The notes beneath the pieces were generated by a model. It saw only the letters and a program-made list of their open reading frames with translations. It was not told the DNA's origin and made no database searches. A program made the position numbers and the translations under genes. Shown one piece after another: positions 1 through 11,600 of a stretch of DNA of 64,000 bases. Source of the DNA: Sitta carolinensis (taxonomy: Eukaryota; Chordata; Aves; Passeriformes; Sittidae); contig JAVUNC010000005.1 in NCBI GenBank assembly GCA_032173965.1, positions 44,440,501 to 44,504,500 on the forward strand, given 5' to 3'. Positions within the stretch are counted from its first letter, which is position 1, and each line of letters starts with the position of its first letter.

Positions 1-305
1 AAGGCAAGATAGCTGGTAAGTGTTTTTATTGTATTTGGCTGCTTGAGATGGAAGATTGTTTTTAGTCAAAAGTATCTGCTATAAACAAGATTTGAATGAG
101 TGTGGGGCTTTTGTGAAGTTTTTTAGTTGTATAAAAATTTCATGCCTATTTTTTGCATCTACAACTTTGATATTTTTTGTATTTCTTTGTTTTGCTGTTG
201 TGCTGTTATTAGTGTGCAAGCTTTCCAAATCTGATGTTTCAAGATACTCAAAAGAGTACTGTTGTTCCCAGGCTCTTGGAATACAAACATGCCCATGAGT
301 AATAC

Positions 306-337
306 ATATATATATATATTATATATATATATATATA
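306..337. repeat. (TA)n microsatellite
   Basis: Alternating AT dinucleotides with a single interruption (TATTAT) around the middle. The tract is self-complementary and likely length-variable. Confidence 0.9.
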
Positions 338-1240
338 CAAAACCAGGCTTTAATATTTTAGTATGGCAGTTTTCGAATATACTGATAATGACCCAAGCCA
401 GACAAGTATTTTCTGTTTTAAGCTCTCAAAACAGTGTGAATGCTTTAACTCTTATTGAATAAGTTTATATATGAAGATTTAATCCATTACAGCTGACAGC
501 ATAAAGTTATTTGGCTAAAAATGTGAGAGGCCAGAAGAATTCTTGATTATATTCAGATTTCACTGTACATTGGTGAATGCTACTATAGAGTGTGCTTGTG
601 TTATTAACTGAGAGATTCCAGGTTAACAGAAGAAAAACAGAGACAATATAATTCTGTCAGGAGCAGGTCAGTCTTTCAGTAATAAATATAACTCTAAGAA
701 AATATACAGTTTGACTTATTGGCTTTGTTGCAGCTTTTTATACATACAATGAAAACCAATTATCTGTGGAGGAAATTTGACTTTGTGGAATGGAATTAAA
801 TTGCTTTTTAAAGGCTTGCTTAAACAGCACTTGCTGGAGGGAAGTCCAATAACATTTTTTAGCTCTGAATCGTAATGACTTTGCTATATTAATAAATCAG
901 GTTATGTTCTGGCTTTTATCAAAAGATTCCAAGGAAGAAAACTACCCACGGCAGCCTGAAGCAGCAGGGACAGTCCTGACTTGCCTTTCTCCATCCAACT
1001 ACACTACTTCTAAAAGTGTCCCTTCAAAAAACAACAACTCCCAGGGATCAGTGCTTAAAATGGTAGGTCCAAATCCATCCTTGGTGATGGAAAAAAATGA
1101 TAAATATTAATTCCTGCTAACAAGTGAATTTTCAGACTGGAATATCTGTAATGTAATGTGTCTACTTAAATCACTGTTCTTAAGGAAGCAAGGGGAAAAT
1201 TCCTCTTCATGTTCAACACATTTGGGGTGGTCTTGATATT

Positions 1241-1282
1241 GTTTAGGGGGTTTTGGGGTATGTTTTGTGGGTTTTTTGGTTG
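1241..1282. repeat. G/T-rich simple tract
   Basis: The + strand is nearly all G and T with runs GGGGG, GGGG and TTTTTT separated by short T/G words. Similar tracts recur at 48,521-48,569 and, on the opposite strand sense, at 51,168-51,215. They are low-complexity sequence rather than coding. Confidence 0.55.
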
Positions 1283-2894
1283 TTTATTCTTGTTCTATTT
1301 ATTCTATTTATCTCTTTTCTTGACAAGGAACTGGGTACAAGATAGACTTAAAAAGTAAACTTTTACAAAAGGTATTGTTTAATTCACTCTACATGCATGA
1401 ATATTCCCTGTTGCTGAAATTTATGTACTGGTAGTTAGCTAGGCAAACGTTTTGGCACAGTGTTGAACAGAGGGAGGTTTTACAAAGTATGTATTTGGGG
1501 CTCAGGATCTGAAACTTTACAAAAAGAAAAGGATTTATTTGAACAGTGCTTTTGTCTGTTAATGTTAGCTCTAAAGTATTCAGAGGAGAAAAAAAAAGAT
1601 ACTGTCACCTTCTACTCATTTTCTCCAACAGATCACACATCAAAAATGTAATCTGTAGGAAGACTGTGAACTGGTGAAATCTACTTCTGATGTTGGTTTC
1701 CTGTGCCTTTATGTAGAATGTTTGTAATTATCTTGCTGAGTCGTAATCCCTGACATTTTCTTTCACAAAGCATCTAGTGGAGAATGCAATACTCTAATTA
1801 TGTTTCTGTGAAAGAGTTGAGGGGAAAAAAAGTTTTGCTCTTTAGGAGAGCATTTTAAAGAAAACCAATTTTGTTAATAATATACATACCAAATTTTGGG
1901 AAGGTTAAGGACTCTTTATCGACTGTAATTCCAGGTTGTTTTATATTGCAGTATACAAACATAGTTGAATGTATGTTAATTGTAAGTTCTTTCCTAAACT
2001 ACATGCTTTACTTGCCTACATACAAAGCAAAATAGGTACTGGGTTCTGTTGAAATATTTTTATATCTTTATGGTTGCTATCTTACATTTTTCAGTATTTT
2101 CTGAGATAAATGAATTCTAGTTACCACATCATAAATAAACACATTTTGGTAAAAAAAAGTCAATGCTTTCTTATATGATGTTTTACAGTGGCTTTTGTCT
2201 TAAGGAAATGCAGATCAAGAATAACAATGAGTTAAATTTAAATTGCACTTCATGAAGTTCACCTCCTGTTACGTTCTTTTATATACAGAACTAGCTGCAA
2301 ACAATGTGAAGTTGTAAAACTGACTTTTGGTCATGGAGGGAGGTCACATTTTATAGATAGGTTTGTCCACAAAGTGAGGCAAAAGGTTAATTGAGGTTGC
2401 ATATTTGAATACATTACATGCATTTCACCTCTGTAAGACAGTTACTAAAACACTGTGTTTTTTTCATATATGGTATGAATAATTTCTAAATACGAAGGTA
2501 TTTACAACAGAATCATTAAAATGGAATCGCCAAAGTAAAATGGATACATGGTACTGGTGTGTGCTTTGTTTGCCAAAGCAGGGCTGTGTGGGTTACCCGA
2601 AAGAGGTGACTCCAGCACTCTGTTCTCAAGGAAATTTCTCAGATGCAGAATTGTTATGCAAGACATACCTGGCTTTCTTTATACTCTCTTTTTGGAAATC
2701 AATTCAAACTGTTCAAATATCTGATGGTACGTGAGATTAGTTACCCAATGTTGTGCCCATAATGCTTGCTTTTAGTAGATGACTTGTACAACCAAAGAGA
2801 AGAAAAAGGAAAAAATCCTCACTTTTCCTCCCCCTTTAGTGGCCCCTGTCCCTCTTCCACTTAGTGCTTTTGTGGTGTTTGCTGTTTAAAATTA

Positions 2895-2917
2895 AAAAAA
2901 AAAAAAAATTAAAAAAA
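2895..2917. repeat. A-rich tract
   Basis: A 14-15 base A run, a TT interruption and another seven A bases, grading into GA-rich sequence. It could be the tail of an old retroposed element, but no element body was recognised to its left. Confidence 0.7.
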
Positions 2918-3189
2918 GAGAGAGTGAGAGGAAAAAAATCAGGGCCAATCAGTGTAAACAAACATAATCCTTTACATAAGTCCCATAGCTTGTACTTTAT
3001 AGCAAGACATGTGGCTTGGGGTAGACTTGACTGGGAAGAGTGGCCGTTGTCCCTCTCAAAGATGACCTCCCGAGACTTTGAAAGTCTTTGGGCAGAATAC
3101 TTCTCTGCAAAGTTTAAGAAAGATGTTTTCCTCCTGAATGCAGCTTGGGGATTGCTCCAGTAAAAGCAGGGAGGGTTTCTGAGAAGGAG

Positions 3190-3710
3190 GAGGAAGTCAT
3201 ACCTTCATAGCGAGCACCAACTTCTCTGTCTTCCTGCAAAGTGCCCAGCTCCAACAAGAGCTTCCTCCAGAAAAGTTTCACTCTCATCCTCCATTAAAGG
3301 AGTATTTACTACTGCTTTTGAATGGCCTGTGTGCTCATGGAGATGCCGAGCCAGCAGCAGATGAGCACATACTGGGATAACATGGCACTGGAAGATGTGT
3401 AAGATCCTGGGCTCAGGGGGAAATACCCCACGGTTATTACACTTCACAAGGCCTTGCCAGAGGTTGAAATCAAATGTGACCATGCTCAGGAGCTTGCCAC
3501 GTGGTGCTTAGCAGGGCTTCAAAACAGTTTTTCCATGGCATGGTACTGGTGGTCTCCGTTTGGCAGCGGAGTGCGCGTGTTGGGCAGGGTAGGTGTTTCC
3601 AGACAGTAACGTGTATCCACAGACTCTTTTGTTGCAGCTCCATGGCCACGTTCTCACCAGTTTTTCCATGCTGTGCACCAGCGGCAGAGGATCTTCCTGG
3701 CATGTATCTC
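3190..3710. other. GC-richer block with overlapping open frames, no gene recognised
   Basis: This block is visibly richer in G+C and has a few CpGs (near 3,210, 3,345, 3,560-3,600). Two adjacent open frames of 92 and 77 codons occur on the - strand and one of 84 codons on the + strand. The longest - strand frame is rich in His and Cys but shows no spaced zinc-binding pattern, membrane segment or catalytic motif I can name. Composition alone would reduce stop codons here. It could be an old transposon fragment, a lncRNA exon or a decayed gene piece; I cannot distinguish these. Confidence 0.3.
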
Positions 3711-4819
3711 CCCAGAAATTTTAAATTCCATTTAGTGGCAGGAGTTTGTTACTAGTTTGCTCAAATAGAAGGGAAGCTGGTGCACAATGTTTCAGAATTC
3801 ATAAGAAATTAGTCTTTTTGTCTAAGAACAGTATTAAATCACAAACACATTTATAACTGAAAGCTATTTTCCTACATAGCGCCAGGCATTTATGTAAACT
3901 GATGATAAAAAATGCAGTCCAAAGAATAAGTCTATTATTAAGGAATGATATTCCAATTGATATGAAAGAGATATTCTAGAATTAAACAGCAAAAAGGTGT
4001 TTGAATGCAAAGCCTGGTTCTTTAAAATGCATTGACTGGGCTAAAGGTATTCTGCCACACAGGGCGTGTTACGCTGAATAACACTGATTTGCTTTCCTGT
4101 TTGTCTGTTGGTCTCTGTGCTGCACTGGAAGAATTTTGAATGGCTCTGAACACCTGGTATTTTGGTAGGAATGTAATTAAATTCTCAAACATGTAGAAAA
4201 GGTTGCTTTGAAACACTCCTAAGTGACCATTGGCAACTTTCAAATTAAACTACAGGCAGATTTTTGTCATGTCATTTGGAAGTTGCTGATAAAATGATTG
4301 TTTATTTGTAGTGGGTAGGAAGGCTTCTCTGAGTTGATAGGGTCTGTCAGGGTAAAATACTGCTTTTGACATCACGTCTCTAGTTTTCACTTGTGTTAGC
4401 AGTCTTGATTTTAATTTTTTTTAAAAAACTGTGCATTCTATGAATCTGATTTTATTGGCATGTGAAAATGTTGTTGGTAATCTTCAACCTTTATGCTTTA
4501 AACTTGTTTTAAAGCAATTCAAGCAACTCACCCCAAGGCAAGTATACCCATGCATATACACATCTTATCACAATCTGCCTGAAATGAAATTAGGACTGAC
4601 TTACACAGAAGAAGGGAAAAAAGTATCTTAGAGCTGAAGTCTGCACCTGACTTGAATTTATACAATAGTTACACAGAATGAAGGATCATTAGCTTTTCAT
4701 AAAAAAATACACTACTTCCTAAAAGTCAAGAACAAAGTGTAAATGTCAGGATATTTCCTCCAACAGCTTCATTGACCATGTCTTTGCAAATAAATGATTA
4801 AGCTCCATGTCATAAAATT

Positions 4820-4834
4820 AAAAAAAAAAAAAAA
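4820..4834. repeat. Poly(A) run
   Basis: An uninterrupted run of 15 A in AT-rich sequence, with no flanking element recognised. Confidence 0.85.
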
Positions 4835-5699
4835 GCAAACTTTTTTTGCAAATAAAATCTCCTTAGAGAAATACATAACTACTATGAGACTGAAATGAGT
4901 ATCTCTGCTTTTTATGCCAGCTAATTACTATCTACTTGCTCTAGCACAATATGCTGCTGGAGATGCTAGCTTCATTTTCAGTCAATGCTTAAAATGTGTG
5001 TCTGTTGAAAAAACTGCTGAAGCTTTGGCACTTAATTTCTCTGTTTCTTAATACCTAGATTATATGAGCAAGATGCATGTTATCTATTCCAACTGTTTTA
5101 TTTCCCCATGAATTATGAAAATTCAGAGGAAGGCAGAGCAGGACTTATTCCCCTTACAAGATTGGAATCCTGTTTTACTGCTGAAGTGTGCTGTTGCTGT
5201 GTTGTCCAGCACCAGACTAGATGAGATTTCAAAATGAAAGTCAATACTTCTAAATTTGTATAGGATTACTGCCTATGTACATGAAACATTTTTCTTAACA
5301 AAGCCAGAACAGAACCTTCCCTGTCCCTCCCTCTCTGGGGCAAAAGGAGATCTTTGTAAAAAGTGAACGGCCAGTAAATAAAGAGTTAAACTGAAGGCAG
5401 GCTCACTGGTTTGTTGAGATCTTTCAGAGTCTGAGTGGCTGGCTACATATCTGTCTCAGGAACAATAGCTACCTGTATTCTGCACGGGCTGCTGGGCAGG
5501 CACTAGCAGTCTGAAGGTCTGCCTCTGTTAGAGGCGTTTTAGTGGGAATCCCTAATGACAGCCCTACTTCTCATTGGGAGGGGGGAGAGAAATCTTGTCT
5601 ACTCTGTTGATGAGGGACAGAGCTTTGATCATTTTCATTCAGCCTTGACTTGGCCCGAGGTTTAGGTTCCCAGTCCTGAAGTCAGCAGGCTGTCTTTTC

Positions 5700-5737
5700 T
5701 CACACGCACACACACCCGCACACCCACACACACCCTT
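5700..5737. repeat. (CA)n imperfect microsatellite
   Basis: CA dinucleotides interrupted by CG and CC (CACACGCACACACACCCGCA and continuing). It lies just upstream of a weak exon-like segment at 5,753-5,880. Confidence 0.85.
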
Positions 5738-5880
5738 TGCTGGTCTGTGCAGGCAGATTAGTGTCACGGCTGTAAGTGAGGCACAGAGCAATAAACATAG
5801 CAGAACCAATCTCCATGGTGGCAAGAGGGGGCACTGGAGGTGACAACAATGGAGAAGGATCTTTCTTCTGACAAGTTTTA

Positions 5881-8586
5881 GGTAAGAGAGACTATTTATA
5901 CCCTCTGCCAAGTATTTTATAGCCTACTAAATAAGTTAGAAATTGGTAGATTGCAAATGTGCCTTGTTATAGAAATATCTTCGTTTACTGCCGTATCCAG
6001 GCTGTTACTAGCGTTTAATCTGTAATTGACGTGCTTTGTGCTGTGAGAATGTTTGAAGAGAGCAGACAGGCTTTCTATTTGTGGAAGTGGTGGCTACTAT
6101 AGTTATGTTCTTGAAAATATATAAGATCTCTAATATTTGCATTTTTAAAATTTATTTTGGCTGTGTTAAAATCATGCTTAGCTATCATAAATATCCGTAA
6201 CTGATAAAATGTTGTGTAGCTGATAGCACACATGCAATAATAAAACAGCACTCCCTCAACCCTAATTTGTAATTATTTTTACACCCTTAACTGCACTAGG
6301 GTCAGAGAGTTTTAAAAATTAATGAGGTTCCCTGCTGAGTTCACATAGTATAATCTACGAGTTGTTGCTGCAGAGGGCTGAAATTATTCCTGCATGTTTT
6401 TAATTAGGTGTAGAATTTTTGTTTCAATATATTTCTGTCGAACACTCCTTTACACATCAATTTATGCAACCTGCAGTAAAAAGGGAATGACAATCTATTT
6501 GTAATAATGACAAACTGAGCATGGGAAATACAGGGCATAGAGTAGCAATACAACACAAACGTTTGCTGGATGTGTTTTCTGATTTCATGTGTTAGATCTG
6601 TGTTAGATTCCTGCAGCTGTGATCAGCTTCACCTATTTACAAATAACTACTGCTCTAGGGAGAGGAAAACGAGCAATACTTAATGCTTTGTGTGAGATTG
6701 GATAATAGGTTACTGATGTGTTTGGAACATTAGAAAGAATTGTTCAAGTACTTGAAAAGATATATAAAAGAGAAGAGGAATAGTGCGAAAAGAGGCAGTA
6801 AAAATGAAATAATGTACTAGCCCTTTCCCTGGAAACACAAGACAGATAGTATCATCAGTGCTCCTGGAAAGTAGAATTTGCTGAATATCCTCAAATGGAA
6901 GGACTCAAAGGAAAGGGGGAGGGAGCTGTTTACTATGAAATTTCCATACTGAAATTGTCCAAGTTTCATACCGCAAGATTTAAAGTGTTCTTTATTATTT
7001 ATTATTATCTACTGTGCATTGTGTTTAAATGGCAAGCATTTTAAAGCTGAGTACAGTGTAATCAGTGCTAAAGACGTGTCTTCCATTTGCAAGACCCACT
7101 CTGAGCTTCCTGTGATATATTGTTATGTAAATACGATGCAGCAAGGGAAAGCAGCACTATGGAGATTCAATTTACTTTGAAAGTTGTTCATTATGGAAGG
7201 GATGAATGTTATTTATTGGATGTGAATCAAAGGCTAGAAATGACTTTTTCACTGTGAAGTCCATTGTGATGGGTGCAGCGTGATCTAATCTTTTTAATTT
7301 TGGCTTTCACACCAGTGGAGATGAAAAGAGATCTGAGCTCATTTATTGGTTGCTAAGTCTTACTGAAGGCCTAAGTACCATTCTTGGTTGCTATGGCCAA
7401 TCTGACCTCAATCTATGCAGTTTTAGGGACTTAAGCAATCCCTTTTTTATTTAGGAGCATGTACCTTGATTTATGTCCAAAATTGTGTCTGAATGTCTTT
7501 GTCTACAAGTGATAAATGGTGGTCTACAATTCATCAGTTCTTACAAGTAAACACTGCTGTCCCACTAAAAATATGTTTTGTTCTGAGTTAATGGTATGGA
7601 ACAAGCCAGTCTCCACAAATAGCTATCTTTTATTGTAGAGAGCCGCTGAAAGTTGGAGCAAAGTGAAGGAAATTGACATTCATCTTCTCTGTCATTAGCA
7701 TTTCATTTGTGCTCTCTGGTGATGAGACTGTGTGTCCGTGGACAATGAAGGGCTAGCATTGTGTTTCCCTGCCTGAATATATAATTGATAAATTATGAAT
7801 TTAATCTGAACCGATACAGAAAAGTCACAAATATGATGTCTTATGCTGTTTGCCTTCCACTTTCTTATTACTAACTGCAAAAGTAATTACATTCAAATAA
7901 ACTGTGTCCCAGCGGCAGGAAATTCCCAGTTTCCTAGGCAAGTTCCTTGTTTTCGAGTAATATCAGATACATGAAACTTCCAGACATGTACTACTTGTGC
8001 AGTTCTTAGTGGTGCTTAGTCTTTCATCTATATTAGAACTTCTTTCAGTAGGAGCTATTCTAAGAGGTAATTGAGAATACAGAGTGGTTTTTATGGTATG
8101 AGTAGCAAATTTTTTTGCATTGAAATTACTTGTAGCCATTCAGGTGGTACATACTCTAAACAAATGTGATACAGAATATGCAGTAGCAAAAGTGAAATAT
8201 TTTGCTGAGTTTTTTGGTCATTATTATGGTTGTTATTATTTAGTTTTTTGTTAGGGATTCTTTTTTTAGATATAGTAGTAATAAATGTATAAAACTATAC
8301 AAAGGTGGATGTTAAAATGGCTGCAAAATTTGCTACTGTGGATTTACTAGTCTGTAGAGGGAAAAGTCAGATCAATTGTTGATATTAGTAGTTGACAGCA
8401 TTATAAATATAATGCTTAAAACCCACAAACTTTTTCTTTTTAAAAAGATAAAAAAATTACCTGAATATATTAGAGTTCAGTATAGCTTTGGACAAAAATA
8501 ATTATTTGGTTGTACGCCTTTTAAAACTAGTGTATTGGAAGAAAAGTAGCATTTCCTGAAACCTGATTTCTTTTCATGTTGTTTTT

Positions 8587-8623
<37 letters not shown>

Positions 8624-11600
8624 AAGCTACACGGTGGGTTAGTATTTTAATTGAGCAGTTTTTAGTCCTCCTAAGGTGGATTTTTAACATTTGAATCTAC
8701 AGTGGTAACAGATTTTCCTTGTATACTCAGTAGATGATAGTTGTTGAAATCAATTCTCAGAGATGGAATTTACAAAGGCTTCTGGAGGTACTGAGCTGCT
8801 TTGCAGCATCAGATTGATAGCAGAATTTGCAGAGGCAATTCCTTGGGGTTAGTTCACAATAGTGCTACTGCTTCAGGGCTTTAAAGAGTTATTAGCAGCT
8901 ATTGCTAAAAATGGTCTGGGATGGTAGTCACAGAACTAACCTGGATTTTTTTTCTATAAAGGTGCTTTGTAATAGTCCAGTGTTCACCTACTGACTGCTT
9001 TATAAAATAAGAAACTCTTAAATCAGTCCTCCACACTTGGAAGTAGATTTATGAGACTTAATATAAGCACTACCAAACAAAACCCCATGTTTTTAAAGAG
9101 AAATGTCTTAGAAAAAAACATTTAAAAAGATTAATCAAGAGTACGTTGCTGTTACTATAGTACATTTCAGTGTTCATTATTTCTTTCCACAAATGTAAGG
9201 AAAGAACAGCTAGTTTGCTAATCTTATGAAAATTTTTCATGTAACAGGACAGCGACTAAAGAAGCTTTAGTGAAGGGTTTGTATCTTTTGTCTTTTGCTC
9301 ACTTGCATCTAAGTTAACTGGTTTTGTATGCTTAGGCAGAAATTGCTTTTGGAATAAAGGTTTGTAGGATCAGGAGACAGTACATCCTTATTCTTGTTAT
9401 GATTTCCTCATCTAAAATGCAAGTATATTATGAAATACTCTCTTCAAAGCTACAGAATTCTGCATAAAGGAAGAGAATGCAGACATTCTGTCTTTGTATT
9501 TCAGTACAGCATAATAAAAGACTGTGCATTAACCAGCAAAAATGTCAGTACCCCTCGGCGGAGTGCCTAAGTGAGAGGAAAAATCCTTGCTGTTTTTTGG
9601 GAATTCCTTCAGTTTATCAAACAAGTTTCCTTTACTTGTAGTTTTAATTTGTGTAGCAGATTTTCCATTTATGAAAATATATATGTAAGATCCATCAAAT
9701 TTCAATTTGTTGCAAGAAAAGAAGGAAAAATTATAAGCTTATTTTAATCAGTGGTCATATGTGAATAAAGTCATTATTATCTCTATCAGTCAAGAGCTTG
9801 CCTTTTTAGCTGGTTTATAGTCCAGGTTTCAAAATAACGGTAAAACAGTGGAAAACTCTTGTATTTTTGCTCTATATGGTTTTCCATGCAATCTTGCCAC
9901 TACAACATGTACATATTTTGAATATATTTACTATGAATTTTAACTAATAGTCTGCTTTTGTAAGAAAAATAAAAGAATGTATAATAATATTATGTATAAA
10001 TAAGTATACGATCATAAATCTTGCTTTCTTTTTCTCTCCCTCATGTTTTCCATGAGAATTACACATATTCTCTCACATGTACCTAGAATGAAGAAGCTGT
10101 GACATATAAAACCATTTCCCACGATTTTTAAAATTTTGGATAAAGCCAAAACTGTGCAAGAATAAATTTCTGAAATTATACACTTAATTTTGACTAAGGA
10201 TTTTTTTTTACACCTACTAGGCTACAGTAGGTTACACACTAGTAAAATAATGCAGAGGAATTATAAACTAAATGTGTTGGTTTTTTTTCCTTTCCTTTGG
10301 CACAGTTCACACACTGGGGACACCAAATGAGGTAGCTTCCAGATAAGGCCTGTCTTACCCAGCCTGCTCTTGTCTCTGGCCATAAGTATTGAACAAAGTA
10401 TTTGTTTTACTGGTAAAAACCATTAGCTCCTCTTCCCTTCAACCAGGGCAAGAGAGTCACTCACCTAAGGCTGGGGGCAATCCTCTTGCTCTCACACAAG
10501 CAACCACCACGTATTTGTCTCTATCATGGTCAGCTTTTGTTGTCACACATGCATTTGTATTTGCCTAATTGATCTAAGGCTACTAATGTATTCTTATTCT
10601 TAATTTCCTGGTGTCATTTGCCATAGCTCATTGTCTGACTCTCCACAGTTCTTGTCTCTCTTTTGAGATACTGTATTGATTAAAGTTTTGTGGAGGATTG
10701 AAGTGTCTGGGTGGCTCATGTTATTATTTTGCCTATAGAGGAGGACTTCAAATTTGATGATGAACAGCTCAAACCCCTTTAGCACCTGATGGTTGATCCA
10801 GGTATCATCAACATGCCATCCCTCCTCACCTTCTCATCTTGGCTATTGTCTGTATATCACTCTGCAGACAAAAGATGCTTGAGAACAGAGTAATTTGGAT
10901 TAAATAATGCAGTACTCAGTAACAATCTTCCTGTGCACTTAATGAGATAGGGGTCCTATCAAAATCAGAAAAAAAGACAGTTGTGTAATTAAACATGTTA
11001 TAATAGGTCCAGTTCTTATTTCATCATCAACCTTAATTTTGGTTCCTCTCTTATTGTTTATTTGATAATTCTGTACCCTCTATCATAATCTTTAATATTA
11101 ATTTATCTGTGTTTATATATAGAGAGAGTGTATGTGCAGTTAACTTAAAGTTTGTGAGAATCATGGCTTTGAATAGCATCCTTTTTGTTGAAATGAACCA
11201 GCAGCCAAAATACACCTGCAAGGTTGTCTAAATATTTTTCCCCACATTGTTTTGCTTGCTGTAAATCGATAGATTTTACCAGAGCCTGGCTGAGTGATGG
11301 CAATTTGCTTTGTCTCTCTCTATCAATTTCATCATCTTCAATCATTTTGATGATAATACTCACCAATTATATAGAAAATTTTCAAGCCCCAAGTATGGGG
11401 CAACATGTCATTCTCTCTTCAAAATGCAAGAAAGATGTAGTTACCATCTCTTTGGCCAGAGATATTTGGGTCACTTGCTCTGTAACTTGAGTCTGCTTGA
11501 ACTGCAAGCCAAGCTATCCTCCACTAAACTAAATACCTTTGTGATGTGAAGCTCCTGAAGAAGGGTCACCTGGTTAGCAGCACAGTGATTGTGTGCATGG

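Larger units (their letters stand above)
1..3189. other. Noncoding AT-rich stretch
   Basis: Apart from the (TA)n, G/T-rich and A-rich tracts listed separately, I see nothing. CTG followed by GTAAGTG at 15/16 would be a good donor, but only 15 bases of a possible exon are inside the window. Open frames up to about 100 codons look like chance. Confidence 0.6.
3711..5752. other. Noncoding stretch
   Basis: It contains the poly(A) run at 4,820 and the CA repeat at 5,700. No exon, RNA gene or mobile element was recognised. Confidence 0.6.

Noticed and set aside
5639..5911. 90-codon - strand frame with a hydrophobic Leu/Cys stretch resembling a membrane segment
   Set aside because: Its second half is translated CA microsatellite (Cys-Gly-Val-Cys pattern), and the hydrophobic part has no conserved context. 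Likely chance.
8588..8617. T30 run as the tail of a processed pseudogene or SINE
   Set aside because: No gene-like, tRNA-like or LINE-like sequence lies next to it, and no target-site duplication was visible.
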